Positions 52,443-63,703 of a stretch of 64,000 nucleotides of DNA are shown in pieces. This stretch comes from Microcyclosporella mali (taxonomy: Eukaryota; Ascomycota; Dothideomycetes; Mycosphaerellales; Mycosphaerellaceae). The DNA lies in NCBI GenBank assembly GCA_002785985.1, contig NHNU01000009.1:248001-312000 (forward strand), given 5' to 3'. Both the position numbers and the translations under genes were made by a program. Every line of letters starts with the position of its first letter. The first letter of the stretch is position 1. Below the pieces are notes generated by a model. That model saw only the letters and a list, made by a program, of their open reading frames with translations. It ran no database searches and was not told the origin of the DNA.

Positions 52443-54545
52443 CTAAAGCAGATCTTCGTCATCCTCTTCGCGCATTCTCAGGGACACCCTGATGCCTTGC
52501 TGAATCCATTCCAGGGCTTCGATTTCGTCGAGATTCTTCCTGCCCATACGGACCTTCTTCAACAGTCCTTCCACGCAAGGCCGAGCGCCCTCAAAGTCAG
52601 CACCGCGCGCAGAGTCCCATTCACCGTCTTCGTCACCAAACCGACACCAGATCCAATCACAGCGAGCAATGCGGTGAGTGTTGCGGCTGCGGTCCGGCTT
52701 GCCAGGAGGAGCATCGAAGGGCAATCGTCCCTCCATCAGAGCGTAAAGCAAGACTCCAAGCGCCCAGCCGTCAGTCGATCGGCCGTCGTATGGTTGGCCG
52801 AGCAGGATTTCTGGTGCGGCGTAATCCTCACTACCGCATCGAGTCATAAGAAAGGGAGGTTCGGGAGGATCTGGGATCCTTCTACTCAATCCTAAATCAG
52901 TGAGCGTGACAATAGGCGTTGGGTGCGAACGTGGATCCTCCAGAGAGCGCAGCGTCGATTCGTTGACGTTGACCAAGACATTCTCAAGCTTGACGTCTCT
53001 ATGAACAATCCAGTTGACATGCAGGTACCGCACTGCACTGACCAACTCGGCGAACATTCGTTGAATCAGGACCGGAGTGAGGAGATCTCGTCTCTGGCTC
53101 GCGAAATCGAAGAGATCGCCACCGGGACAGTAGGTAAGCACCAGTAGTGTTCGTCTTTCTTGGTACTCGCAGGCTTTCAGGTGGATCAATGACGGATGTG
53201 ATATGCTTTTGAGCATTTCGACTTCACGTTTGAGACTGACTTCGATACGCTCGGCATCTGCACCACCGGCTGGTCCGTGCTCAACAATCTTAATGGCCAC
53301 CAATTTATGCGGATCGAGATGTTCTTCGATTTCAGGAGTTGGGTGGGTGGGTATTCGTTCGCGCGTAGCTAACATCACCTTTGAGAATGTTCCTTGACCC
53401 AGCTTTCGTAATTGTCTGAACTTGCGTCGCTTGTTATGTATACCACAATGGATCTCGAGATACTCGGTCGCAGTGCCATCCTCCAGATATGGCTGTTCCT
53501 CATCATCCTCATTGCTTCCCGCGGTGCTCGATGTGCTAGGTGGAGGCGTCGGCAGATGCTTTGTCGGCTCGGTAGGTTGCACACTCAGTCCGCGTTGCTC
53601 GGCAAGATATGCCTCCCGTTGCATCTGATACTCGGGAGACTCGACACCTGGAGCATCGCCGCTGCCTAGAGTCACATGGCGGGGACGTGCATTATGCAAT
53701 GTTTCCGGAGTGAAGTCTGAGATACTTCGGTTCCTGGTGTGTGCACTGGTATTTGTGACCCCTGATGCTCCTACTGCGTTGTGAGCGTTGGCGATCGCGG
53801 CTTCCTGCATCAGGCTGCCGTAGCCCTTCCTCTTTCTCGACGGCGACTCTGGAGACGTGGGCGGTCTGGCTGCCGTTGTATGGTCGTCGAGAGAGCCTTC
53901 ACGAGATCGATTGGGTGTCCCAGTCCCTCTCTTACTGCGCCACATCGACATCATATCCGTACCTACTAACGGCGAGGGAAGCGGAGTAAGATCTGCCATG
54001 GACGCAAGGTATGGCGAGGCCAGCGCGGACCCGGAGCCGTGCGAAATCGCAGAGCCCAAGCTAGACGTCGAGACATTGGATCGCAGCGAAGAGCCCATAG
54101 CGGCTGAATAACTGGTCGGAGAAGCCAGGTGCTGGTGCATGGAGGTTTGATCGTTGGCTAAGGGCGTCTCGTACATGATAGTCGGCGTGGGCGTGGAGTC
54201 GGCAACGCGCGGGGCTCCTACCGTTGTCGCATCGGTAGTGTTGGTCTTGATCGACAGGCCGGCACTGCTGGGCGAGGATCGATGACCAGCCCTGTGTGCG
54301 AAAGCGGTCGTGTCGAGGGAGGGCAGCACGGAGGTGGCATTGTGCGCGTAGGCGGTCCGATTCGTCAGACACGCGTCTGGGCCTGCATCTTCACCCGCTG
54401 GAGACCCATGTCCGTTTGCCTTTCGTGGCGCCTGGACCTGGTGTGCTGAAGCTGACGGATGGTTGCTGTCGTCGTCGTTACCGGAATCTTGAATCCCTTG
54501 ATCAGCTTGGGTGGAACTGCTCATCCTAGCGCAGGCATATGACAA
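52443..54545 (-). CDS. Serine/threonine protein kinase (PRR1/CAMK-like)
   Basis: 700 residues, or 693 from the second ATG at 54524 (MSSSTQADQG). The first ~370 residues are Ser/Thr/Pro-rich and disordered, with many potential phosphosites. The kinase domain runs from about 375 to 690: Gly loop LGQGTFSKV (near 382), VAIKIVEHG with the ATP Lys, catalytic loop HRDVKLENVLVN (near 511), a DLG triplet in TLTDLGLSR in place of DFG (near 546), activation/P+1 segment RCGSEDYAAPEILLGQPYDG, and DGWALGVLLYALMEGRLPFD. The SEDYxxPE loop and DLG recall the yeast PRR1-type kinases involved in MAPK-linked signalling. That assignment is tentative; kinase identity is secure. Intron-free. Confidence 0.88.
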   Translation of the reverse strand: MSYACARMSSSTQADQGIQDSGNDDDSNHPSASAHQVQAPRKANGHGSPAGEDAGPDACLTNRTAYAHNATSVLPSLDTTAFAHRAGHRSSPSSAGLSIKTNTTDATTVGAPRVADSTPTPTIMYETPLANDQTSMHQHLASPTSYSAAMGSSLRSNVSTSSLGSAISHGSGSALASPYLASMADLTPLPSPLVGTDMMSMWRSKRGTGTPNRSREGSLDDHTTAARPPTSPESPSRKRKGYGSLMQEAAIANAHNAVGASGVTNTSAHTRNRSISDFTPETLHNARPRHVTLGSGDAPGVESPEYQMQREAYLAEQRGLSVQPTEPTKHLPTPPPSTSSTAGSNEDDEEQPYLEDGTATEYLEIHCGIHNKRRKFRQLRKLGQGTFSKVMLATRERIPTHPTPEIEEHLDPHKLVAIKIVEHGPAGGADAERIEVSLKREVEMLKSISHPSLIHLKACEYQERRTLLVLTYCPGGDLFDFASQRRDLLTPVLIQRMFAELVSAVRYLHVNWIVHRDVKLENVLVNVNESTLRSLEDPRSHPTPIVTLTDLGLSRRIPDPPEPPFLMTRCGSEDYAAPEILLGQPYDGRSTDGWALGVLLYALMEGRLPFDAPPGKPDRSRNTHRIARCDWIWCRFGDEDGEWDSARGADFEGARPCVEGLLKKVRMGRKNLDEIEALEWIQQGIRVSLRMREEDDEDLL

Positions 54546-54953
54546 GGTATCGCTGTACGCCGCCGCTGTGCAAATATGTCAGCAGCAGCAGTAGCAGCAC
54601 TAGTTGTGTAGTTTATGTAGGGTGGCTGGAGGGTGAACCGCGAGATTAGCTGATTGGGGACTCCACTAGTGTGGGGCTGTACAGTTCCCGAAACGATCGA
54701 GCTCGGGATCAAGCATTCACGCAGGTGGGGTACGGGAACCTACAGGGGTAGCACGTGGTCGATGATGACTTGCGAAACCACATGAAGCACTCTTGGGCAA
54801 AGACCAAAAAAAAATCACATGGCCACAAAGCGTCCACATTTATCAATCAACGATCGTTACGTGCAGATTCAAGGCACAACTGAAACCGGAACATAGAAAA
54901 TCACAGCAACAAGCTCGTGTAGGGCAAGATGAATAGAAACCCACAAGGAGTAT
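54546..54953. other. Intergenic
   Basis: About 400 bases upstream of the kinase and downstream of the GPI-type protein gene. Nothing else seen. Confidence 0.45.
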
Positions 54954-55967
54954 CTAGAGCACGTTGATGACAGCGACCAGAGTAGCCAATATCGCGATGG
55001 CAGTTACTCCAAGACTCGATCGACCGGCTGCTGCGCCAGACAAAGAGCTTCCGTCACCAGCACGGTTGCAAAGAAGCTGATTATAGCTGCCTGTCAGAAG
55101 CAGGACCTGAACATTGTCCTTTGCCTGATTGTAGGTCGTCAAGTTGCTCGAGTTGTACGGTGCACTCAATTCGTAGGCAAAAGTAGCACCCTTCTCTAGA
55201 GCGTCTGTGCTGTTGGCTGCAGCGCTTGCATTTCCAAAGGCTGAAGTGAGAAATGTACGTTAGCATTCGCGACGATATAGTGCATTCGTAGACTCACGTT
55301 GCACTACGACTCCGTAGTAACCTCCGAGTGCAGCACCAAACGAATTCGCACAGGGCCCGTTCGGCTCGAACGCTGGACCTGCGAGTATGCCGCTTTGACT
55401 GCAATCGATACCAGCGTTGGCGTTGGACGTGATGTTGCCAACGCATTCAGCTCCGAGCATGCTGCCACAGTTTGGACCCTCTGCTGCGTCCCACTTTTTC
55501 GAGACATTTGTAGGGAATAAAACGGTGAATAGAAAAGCGCAGTTTTGTGGGTAATTGCTGGGTCTGCCGGTTGAGACCGCCTCAGCATGGACCGCATCGT
55601 TCAGGTTGCCGTCCTCTGGCCAAGTAAAGTCATACGTGGTGTAGGCGACGTGAGCGTCCGGGGAGAGTCCGAAAGTGCTGGAACTGTTGATGGGTGCCAG
55701 AACGTCCGAAACCTTGACAGTCCACGACCAGTTGCCGGCGAGAGAGGCGTTCATGGAGTCGTGTGGAGAATAGTGGTCGAAATAGACTGTGTTGCTGGCG
55801 TTCGGATTGTTATTCGCGTCGATGAAAGTCTGCGATCCTGCCTCTGGAGCAGAGCTTTCAGTGAGCTCCGTTGGATACTGGTTATAGTGCGTGTACGCTG
55901 TATTGTTCGCAGCTCTTGCGCCATTGACGAGCCCGATTGCCGAGGCCATTATAGTAAAGATTCTCAT
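54954..55967 (-). CDS. Secreted, probably GPI-anchored protein of unknown function
   Basis: Two exons, 55967-55298 and 55240-54954, joined over a 57-nt intron (GTGAGT...TTCAG, branch site GCTAAC). About 318 residues. Signal peptide MRIFTIMASAIGLVNGARA, then a Cys-containing ectodomain rich in N-glycosylation sites (NNT, NAS, NVS, NIT). Conserved-looking blocks are SVSGDWSW-like NASLAGNWSWTVKVSD, YDFTWPEDGNLN, NCAFLF, CANSFGAALGGYYGVVVQ. It ends with a Ser/Gly/Ala spacer (GDGSSLSGAAAG) and a hydrophobic C-terminus (VTAIAILATLVAVINVL), the usual GPI-attachment signal. Likely cell wall or plasma-membrane surface. No named family recognised. Confidence 0.8.
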
Positions 55968-56648
55968 AGCGACGAAGATTTCTGTTGTAGCGGCGCTGCT
56001 CGAGGAACAAGTTATTGTCACGCAACGTTTCTTGGAATTGGGACCGCAAGAGTCTTTAATGCCGCATGTACGATGGAGTTGACCTAGTCTCGTAGGTAAA
56101 TTTTGTCGATCCCAATGATATCATCCAATGGTTCGACTCTCGAGCACTGTGCCGCATGGCTGCAGAGACACCAAATCCTAACCACACATTTCCACTCCAT
56201 CGTGCAAACAAGCACAAACGAAGGCAGTCAAGCTCCGCGGGCTCTGGCGGTACATCGCTTGGCGTCCTGCCGCTAGCAAATCGATCGACGTGCAGCCTCA
56301 GAAATTCAGCTCTTTGCGTGCACGCGCGTGGTACAGAGTTCGCTGCTGGCCGGAAGAGTTTCGTTAGCCTGCGCGAAGGACTTGCACTACAGGCACGGAC
56401 GGCTGTACAAACCACTGCTCAAGACCAGGGCTTGCTAGCTAAGCATGCTCACATTTCATGCATCATTGCGGCCGTACGACTTGCTGGTCCATGTTCATTC
56501 GGTTCACTTGATCATGGTCAAGACGTTGACAGAATTCGCACAATTGTCTGTGACTGTTTTCCACCTTTAGCGATGACTTCTGGTACAGTGCATACAGCAG
56601 CAGCTAAGACTTACTTGACCACTCGCCCCGTCGATTTCACACCCATTT
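55968..56648. other. Intergenic
   Basis: About 680 bases. Open frames at 56056-56415 minus and 56156-56656 plus overlap each other and are unrecognised. Confidence 0.4.
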
Positions 56649-57924
56649 CTAGTTGATGTAGAACGCCTCAGTGCCGATATCTGCCGCAATTTCCGAGCCA
56701 AGACTGTTGAACAAGTCCCCAATGTAATTCCCAGGCTTGATGCCTGGAGCATATGTGCCATTCCAATACATCAGAATATCGTTAACAATCTCCACGCCCG
56801 CAAGATAGATGTTTCGGATAGACGGTGTGAAGCCCTCCTGCTCTGCATACAAAAGATGGTAGACTTCTGTCTCATCTGGGGGAGCGCGATCGAAGTCAGA
56901 CGCAGTGCGCATAATGATGATTCTGCCAAAGTCGAGTCGGCTAGCGAGCGCTCCGCGAAGAAGAGCTTCCAAAGTTGCAGTGTCTTCTTGCTGAGTGTTA
57001 CAGTATAAGCCTGAACCATTGGTGAGGAGCCTTGTATACGCAGTGAATGCATCACCGAGTACGCTGCCGCTCCAATAGTTGTTAGACGTCCCGGAGTCGC
57101 ATTCGACGACAGAAGGTGGCTGATTGGCGGGAGCATAGTCGTATTTCGACCTGTACGCCTGCGCAGCTGCAGTGTCGTTGAGTGTCGCAAGGCCGGCCAG
57201 GTAGACAGCTCGCTTTCTGAGGTTGTCATTGAGCTCGAATGCTTCCGTTCCATAGATCTCTCCAGGATAGTCTCTAGGATTCGCTTCGTCAGGATAGTAA
57301 GCGTCTTGGGGATAGTAACCTGAAGATGCATTCGACGGGACCTGCGATTGAGAGAACTCGTATTGAAGGTCGAACTGAACTGCGTACTTTGAGAATGTGA
57401 CGGAGCCAGTAGTCGCAATATGTGGATTGACGCCACCGATTCCAGCAATCAGAAAGTATGAAGAAGAGAGGTCAAAGCAGCCCGACATCCATAATGCAGT
57501 CACAGAAGACGCAGCATTGAATCCACCCTCTCCGGTTGTCATTTGGCAAATCTCGCCAGTCGCTGTGCAATGCGCATCCGGGAAGAGAGGCGAAAACCCA
57601 GCAACACTGATGTTGTGTGCGAGTACGTCGAAGTTGGGAATGCCGTACCACGCTTCTGCTTCACTATCGAACCTGTGGAGACGACAAGTATCAGCAGAAG
57701 TCGCCAATGCCTTTGGAAATGACATACATGCTGATGATGACGACTTTCGGTGCAAAGCCATCGCTGCAGCTGCTGCGTTGCTTCAGGATACGCTCAGACT
57801 GCTGGCTGTGAAAGACTCTTCTCGGCTTGTTGGCATGTTTCGGTCGTATCCCAGTCCGAATCGCTGGTACGGCACTGGCCAGAGCTTCGCTGCACAACAG
57901 CAATAGTGAGAGTGCAATGTTCAT
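56649..57924 (-). CDS. Purine nucleoside permease (NUP family)
   Basis: Two exons, 57924-57728 and 57672-56649, joined over a 55-nt intron (GTATGT...CACAG, CTGAT branch site) that falls inside the ATG of VVIISM-FDSEAEAWYGI. About 406 residues. Starts with a secretory signal (MNIALSLLLLCSEALASA). NUP-family blocks are APKVVIISMF, FSPLFPDAHCTATGEICQMT, TGEGGFNAA, SSYFLIAGIGGVNPHIATTG, SGTSNNYWSG, NTQQEDTATLEALLRG and LMYWNGTYAPGIKPGNYIGD. Members in yeasts are linked to adenosine/guanosine uptake, and the fold is related to nucleoside phosphorylases. It shares a superfamily, not a recent origin, with the PNP-like domain of the NLR at 4.3 kb. Confidence 0.92.
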
Positions 57925-58939
57925 TTTGCTTGGGGCGTGATCGTAGATGGTGGGAAAAAGAGGGTAAGGCATTGGTTCATCTTGAGAGGAGGTGGGCTAC
58001 ATATCAGTTTGGAGGCGTCGTCACGTCCGAACAGTGGTGCATTGAGGCCACAAGCTCGCGCCACCAAAAGATAAGGCTTTAGTCAACCTTTGCCAGGACA
58101 CTCGGCTAGGAAGCCAGGCCTCTGTTATTGATGATAGACGGCGTGAGTCGTGCCAGTATAAAGGAAATGAAATCTGAGTGCAGCACTGATAGCGAAGCCC
58201 TGTGGACACGGGCACACTGCGGACAAACACCCGGTATCAGTGTCTCCCTCCCTATGCCGAACATTAGCATTCAGTGGTGTCCATCATATTACTCCGAGCT
58301 CGAAGTGTAAGGACTCGGGCAAATGTACAGTGTCTCCGTGCACTGGAAGAGCAATCGCACTAAGTGGGTTCTCGCTCGATCTGGTCTTCGATTGGCTGTG
58401 ATCCTTGAAGAACAGAGGAATAAGGTCCATGTAGCTTAGGCGCATTTGCTCTTCCAATGCACAAAGATACTGTATGCTGAGAAGAGGCGTTCTCTAAAGG
58501 AGAGACCACTTTTCCCCCACACGTAGACATAGTCCCTCCCTGCACAGAATCAGTTCTGGCAAGTACATGTAGCCAGAGAGCATCAGGCCGTTCATTCTTT
58601 TGACGAGGAGCCATCGGTCTGACGCCGGGCCATCGTCATGGGGCAAATTTGGAGGGCACGTAATCCTGGGATGTGAACAGAGAAAGGACGATGAATTGAA
58701 AACAAAAATTGGAGGCCAAGGGAAGGGGGAATGCATTAGAAGTCTTTCTCACGTGCTGGCGTGTCAGCGTGCTCCCGTGCGCGCCCTACGCGATCGCGCC
58801 TACAAGTAGTGAGCTCCCCACCTTCCTCGACAGCCCACCGTCACCTCACCATTCGCGCTGCCGAGCGCATCGTGACATTCACTTTGGTGGATGAGTGATC
58901 GGCGCTCCCACGGATTAGGCGTACTGTAGCTGCACACCT
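57925..58939. other. Intergenic
   Basis: About 1 kb with only short unrecognised frames. Contains the promoter of the permease gene. Confidence 0.4.
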
Positions 58940-60178
58940 GTGACAGAGCTGTCCCTGCGACTTCATTCTTCCTGCCTCTTTGGCGAGATCGTCCGCTTCC
59001 GCCTCATCAGCCGACAAGATGAAGCACCACTCGTTCGCGGCGTGCAAGTCGATCTGCGGGTGAACAATGTTCCGCTGGAAGAGTATGATGATGAGGAAGA
59101 ATCAGACGGAAACGCTGTTACCAAATACATCGAGGTCGTCTCTGGTGCCGTGTTCACAGCGAACGTTCAGCTGGACAAGGCGACATTTCCGTACATGGAC
59201 AGCGATGTCACTTGCAAGATGTGCATGGACGGCAAATACGTGGGCGGTAAAGTCCTGTCAGGACTGAGAAAACGGAACCAGCTCGAATTAGAACTTCGCA
59301 GCGCCATCGAGCTTTCTGATGGCTTTGATTACGAGCGCAAGTTCATCTTTTCTGAGCTGCAGACAGGTATGTCCTTTTCCAAGATCCTAGATGTGGCCAT
59401 TTGTTAATCGCCTGAAGGCGACGGACCGGTTGGAGCCTCTCTTGTGCAGGTGCTTAAGGAGTTGGGAACTATCAGTGTTCAGCTTATTCGCTGTGTAATG
59501 AAGGAGAGAATGTATCGGGCTCACACCCATACCTTTCAGTCCACAGGAGGGGAGAAAGTTCCTGAGAAGTCCTTGAAGGGTCGTGCTATCTCGACTCGCG
59601 CCTCGTATGTGCAGCGGTCGAGCACGTCTAGTGGCGTCAGCAGCTAACGAGTGCAGTCTCGGGGCGAAAGAAAAGACGACTACAAAGTGGGTTGATGTTG
59701 ACTACCGGTGGGAAAGAGAGCCATTTGCAGTGTTTAATTTCAAGTATCGCTCTCGCAGTGGGTGATCTTGCAGCTCTCTCGATGGTACGGAACTGACCAT
59801 TTCAACAGAGGACCTCCAGATCGAAGGCATCATTGAGCGCAGTCCGACGCCGCCTTCCCTCGAAGAACGAGATCGTGAGACATTGACCGCAGCTGAGCTA
59901 CGAGAACTTCTATGACGCCGTAACGTGGAGCTAGAACGTCTTGCCCACGTCAAACGCGAAGGTGTGAAACGAGACGGCACGAATTGTGAGAGGTCGACTA
60001 CTATCATTGATGCAAATGGCAGCGACAACGACGATATCACCATTGTTGGTATGAAACATTCAGCTAAGGACGGTCTCGAGGATTGGCTGACATGGTTGAT
60101 GCAGATGCTGGTCCATCTAAGCGAAGCCGCACCTCTGATGATTCTGGTATCGACATCGTCGACCTCACAGATGAGTGA
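58940..60178 (+). pseudogene. DUF7918-domain gene, probably damaged
   Basis: Fungal DUF7918 protein assembled from four exons: to 59366, 59418-59604, 59657-59757, and from 59809, with three introns of 51-52 nt having CTAA/CTGA branch sites. Conserved text: RGVQVDLRVNNVPLEEYDDE, NAVTKYIEVVSGAVFTANVQ, MDGKYVGG, RKFIFSEL, VLKELGTISV, KVPEKSLKGRAISTRASLGA, EREPFAVFNFKYRSR, IERSPTPPSLEERDRETLTA. Problems: no ATG in the correct frame at the N-terminus (an ATG at 59019 is one base out), a TGA at 59913-59915 where Arg (CGA) is expected, and the family ending GIDIVDLTDE appears in yet another frame up to 60178. Probably a recent pseudogene; sequencing errors or unseen introns are possible. Function of the family is unknown. 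Confidence 0.65.
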
Positions 60179-61059
60179 TCTTCGCTCGACCTTGCGCTCC
60201 CAGATTGTATTTTGAAGTTCTGCAGAGATACCTTCATGATGTGTTATCCTCGGCGTTTGGCAATGGGTGTAGTGTAACAACCGGTCCTGCATGATGGTGC
60301 CGAATTTCGACTTGTCGATAAACTTGGCAGCACCTGACGGCCTGCATACTTAATGAGCAAGGGCGGGCTCGAGAGTGTTCGTTTGTGGCTCAAGTCTGCT
60401 GCTCTTGTAGCACATGAAGAACTTACGAATTTTGTATCTGCATAAGCCCTCCACCCAGATCCCCGAACTTCACCATGCACTCCACTTTTAATATATTGCA
60501 ATTTGCATATGTCGGCAATCTGCCGTGAAGACGTTGGTCCCGTTCCAGCAGCCAGGAATAGACCAGGCGGTACATGGGTTGTAGTCTCCTCTTTCTGCAC
60601 CCTTGCACACCCCGGCTTTGAAGTACCGTACGTCCATGGATGTAGTTATGCAAGGCTGCAGCTTGGGACTGGGGCCCGCACGTCATTCTCTGGACACTAG
60701 ATCCAGACAGAGCTCTGAGCTGCATGCTTCACTCTTGCTTCAAAAAAGCCGAAAACGACAGCGAAGCCCCATCCCCTCTTGCCACCGATGGCCTCAGCTC
60801 CAATATTCGCAACTGTACAGCTCCGGAGTACACACACTAATGCGGGTGTCGTGCGCACACGCAGGCGTTTGTGAACGAACGCAGCACTTTCATCATCAGC
60901 TGATGACCGCCTGGGAATCTTGAGGACATCTTGGCTCTTGCTGCCATCGGGAACCTCAGCTTGCGCCGCTGAGCTTGTTGAAAACCGGTTTTCCTACCAT
61001 TCCGTTCTGGCAGCGGTCCTACGAGATCTAGAGACACTGTAAGAAGGTGATAAAAGAAG
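60179..61059. other. Intergenic, upstream of DGAT1
   Basis: About 880 bases. No recognisable gene or repeat. Confidence 0.45.
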
Positions 61060-62637
61060 ATGGCTTCAACAACGTCGGTACAGCGGCGTACATCTAACGC
61101 GAAAGCCAATGGCAATACGCGGCATCGCAGGAACGATTCCACGCAACAGCACGGTGCTAATGGTAAAATCATCGCGCCCGGCATTGACTCCAGAGCATCA
61201 AAGAAATACAAGCATACCTTCGCAGTCCACTCCTACGATCGCGCCTCGCTATTCAGTCAAGATGCATCTAAGACGCCGTCCTCATTGGGCTTCCGCAATC
61301 TCATGGGCCTAGTCATCGTTATCTCGAACGTGCGTTTGATGGTCGAGAACTTCAAGAAGTACGGCGTCCTTGTTACGTTGTCGGGGGCGAAGATCAGAGA
61401 AGAAGACCGGATGTGGTTCTGGGTGCTCTATGCTTTGACGCCGTGTCATCTCTTCATCGCCTACTTGATCGAGACAGCGGCAGCACAGTATGCCATGGCT
61501 TCCGTGGCCAAAGCCAAGAAAGAGGAGAGAGGACAGGGACACCAGGTCAAGGAAGAGGATAGAAGGAAAGCCAAGTCGATCTTCTCGACGTGGATGGTGA
61601 TTGCAGTGTGCCATGCTCTCAATGCAACATTTATGCTGGCGTTCGCGACGTTCGTGGTATACTATATGATCCACAACCCGGGACTGGGTATCATCACCGA
61701 GCTTCACGCGGTTGTGGTATGGTTGAAGGTGTGCTCATACGCCTTTACCAATCGTGACCTCCGACATGCCTATATTTGGCCGGATCCAAGACCAGACGCA
61801 CAGCTTCCGGTACTGTACCAGAGCTGTCCATATCCGCGGAACATCAATTTCAAGAATCTGTGTTACTTCTGGTGGGCACCAACCCTAGTCTATCAGCCCG
61901 TCTATCCTCGCTCGCCTAAGATACGATGGGACTTTGTCGTCCGACGTTCTTGCGAATTCTTCTTCCTCTGCATCATCATCTGGATCACGGCCGCCCAGTA
62001 CGCCGTACCTCTCCTTCAGAACAGTGTTGAGGACATATCCAAAGTTCGCGGTCTCAACATCCTGGAGCGAGTGATGAAACTCAGCACGATCAGCTTGGTC
62101 TGCTGGCTCGCCGGCTTCTTCGCCCTCTTTCAATCCTTCCTCAATGCGTTGGCAGAGGTTATGCGCTTCGGCGACAGGGAGTTCTATGGTGACTGGTGGA
62201 ATAGCTCGGATCTTCGCACCTACTGGACCAGCTGGAACAAGCCAGTCACGCACTTCATGAAACGTCACATTTACTCGCCTATGGTCGGCCGAGGTGTGAA
62301 TCCAGTGGTGGCACAGATTCTCACCTTCTTGTTCTCGGGCGTGCTCCACGAAGCGCTCATCGGCGTGCCTACTCATAATGTCCTAGGCGTCGCCTTTATT
62401 GGAATGATAGGCCAGATTCCGCTGATATTCATCACGGACATTATCAAGAAGATGTTTGGAAGTGGCCACAACTCGAAGTTGGTAGGGAATTTGATCTTCT
62501 GGGTGAGCTTTTGTATCTTTGGACAGCCTCTGGCGGCGCTCATGTACTTCTTTGCATGGCAAGCGAAGTATGGACCTGCAGGCAGCAGACCTGAGTGGCC
62601 GGAGTTGTATTATCATCGAACGAACGCCAAGTTATGA
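61060..62637 (+). CDS. DGAT1: Diacylglycerol O-acyltransferase 1-like (MBOAT family)
   Basis: 525 residues, one exon. Makes triacylglycerol from diacylglycerol and acyl-CoA in the ER membrane. The soluble basic N-terminus is followed by many hydrophobic spans. Signature parts: FKNLCYFWWAPTLVYQPVYP with RSPKIRW, the acyl-CoA motif FYGDWWN (near 375) followed by WTSWNKPVTHFMKRHIY, and the membrane-embedded active-site His in GVLHEALIGVP (near 430). The NFKNLCYFWWAPTL...P-R-P-x-IR spacing favours DGAT1 over the sterol acyltransferases (ARE1/2), which share FYxDWWN. Length is typical for DGAT1. Confidence 0.9.
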   Translation: MASTTSVQRRTSNAKANGNTRHRRNDSTQQHGANGKIIAPGIDSRASKKYKHTFAVHSYDRASLFSQDASKTPSSLGFRNLMGLVIVISNVRLMVENFKKYGVLVTLSGAKIREEDRMWFWVLYALTPCHLFIAYLIETAAAQYAMASVAKAKKEERGQGHQVKEEDRRKAKSIFSTWMVIAVCHALNATFMLAFATFVVYYMIHNPGLGIITELHAVVVWLKVCSYAFTNRDLRHAYIWPDPRPDAQLPVLYQSCPYPRNINFKNLCYFWWAPTLVYQPVYPRSPKIRWDFVVRRSCEFFFLCIIIWITAAQYAVPLLQNSVEDISKVRGLNILERVMKLSTISLVCWLAGFFALFQSFLNALAEVMRFGDREFYGDWWNSSDLRTYWTSWNKPVTHFMKRHIYSPMVGRGVNPVVAQILTFLFSGVLHEALIGVPTHNVLGVAFIGMIGQIPLIFITDIIKKMFGSGHNSKLVGNLIFWVSFCIFGQPLAALMYFFAWQAKYGPAGSRPEWPELYYHRTNAKL

Positions 62638-63135
62638 GCGGTGATCAGTGAGCAATGCGCAGGTACATTCTTGGGAAGTTTGTGAATCAGAATGCAATGT
62701 ACCTGTTCTTGGGAAGCATTGATATTATCTTCATATGATCACTTCAAAATTCCCCATGATTTCGCAGAGATCACCATGTCGCACCGTCTTGACCATCAAC
62801 AGTCCCGACGATGGTCTTCTTCTTCTTCTTCTTCTTCATTCGCAATGCAGAGAATCCTCACTCTGCACACGTATTGGTATAGCACCTCCATCCTTTCCAC
62901 CGCTACCAGCGTACGCTCGCTTGCCATGGTCCATGCGAGGCTTAACAAATCCAGCCCACAGCAGCTCACAAAGCAGCCCATAGCCAACTGTGACCCTCAG
63001 ACTGCTGCAGACAAGGACGACGCTTATGCGACCATGCACATGTGGTCTCCTGCTCGCGGCCTGACTCCTAGACCCCGGATGTCGGCGCGTGTGTCTTCAT
63101 CTGAATCTCATCTCCCCACGTTGGTGGCTGTCGCC
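62638..63135. other. Intergenic, with TTC microsatellite
   Basis: About 500 bases between convergent gene ends. A pure TTC run of about eight units lies near 62814-62838. An open frame crossing this area on the plus strand (62692-63291) runs antisense into mL41 and is not considered real. Confidence 0.5.
62814..62838. repeat. (TTC)n microsatellite
   Basis: About eight consecutive TTC/TCT triplets in intergenic sequence. Confidence 0.85.
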
Positions 63136-63507
63136 TCAGAGATTCCCACCAGCCAGCTTCCAGACCCTGATGTACTCCTTTCCATCCATTGGGCTACCAG
63201 TCTCGGTATGTCCGAACTTGTCGACAGGAGGCGTGACGTGTTTCGCGACGAAGGGAGTCAACTGTCACACACACAGGTCAGATTCTACTGAGTAGACTCG
63301 CGAAGGTGTATCGATACATACGGTGAAGTCCGAGAGATCGGGACAGACATATGTCCGGATCTTGGAGTAGTCGAGCACGTAGCCTCCCCATTTCGTGTGT
63401 CGACCATGCGAGCCGACCCTGTTGCCCTTGTAGTAGTTGTGCGGACCTTGTTTGGTCGTCAGGGCGAGACGCCGGATGGAGCGTTGGAGGATCGGGGTTG
63501 GCTGCAT
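63136..63507 (-). CDS. MRPL27: Mitochondrial large-subunit ribosomal protein mL41 (MRPL27)
   Basis: Two exons, 63507-63322 and 63261-63136, with a 60-nt intron (GTATGT...GACAG). About 103 residues. The start MQPTPILQRSIRRLALTTKQ is a short basic mitochondrial leader. The core GNRVGSHGRHTKWGGYVLDY and KIRTYVCPDLSDFT is the hallmark of mL41; exon 2 gives LTPFVAKHVTPPVDKFG and ends KEYIRVWKLAGGNL. Mitoribosome large-subunit component. It diverges from the UTP14-like gene with under 200 bases between the starts, so the two ribosome-related genes may share a promoter. Confidence 0.92.
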
Positions 63508-63703
63508 CTTGTTCCTGATCGATGGCAGATTCGATGTGATACTGTATTCTTGGTTGGTGGTGGAAGATGTTGCGGCGCGCGGCTCGGAAGTGTTCGCGCC
63601 CATGGCAAGCGCAACCGAACGAGCCTGCCGAGACTCGCGAACTTTTTCCCCTCTTAACTTTTTCTGAGCTCGAAGGTCATACTCTCATCCTTGCAACCAC
63701 AAC

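Noticed and set aside
62692..63291. Plus-strand frame of 199 codons
   Set aside because: Runs through a TTC microsatellite and antisense to the well-supported mL41 exon 2.
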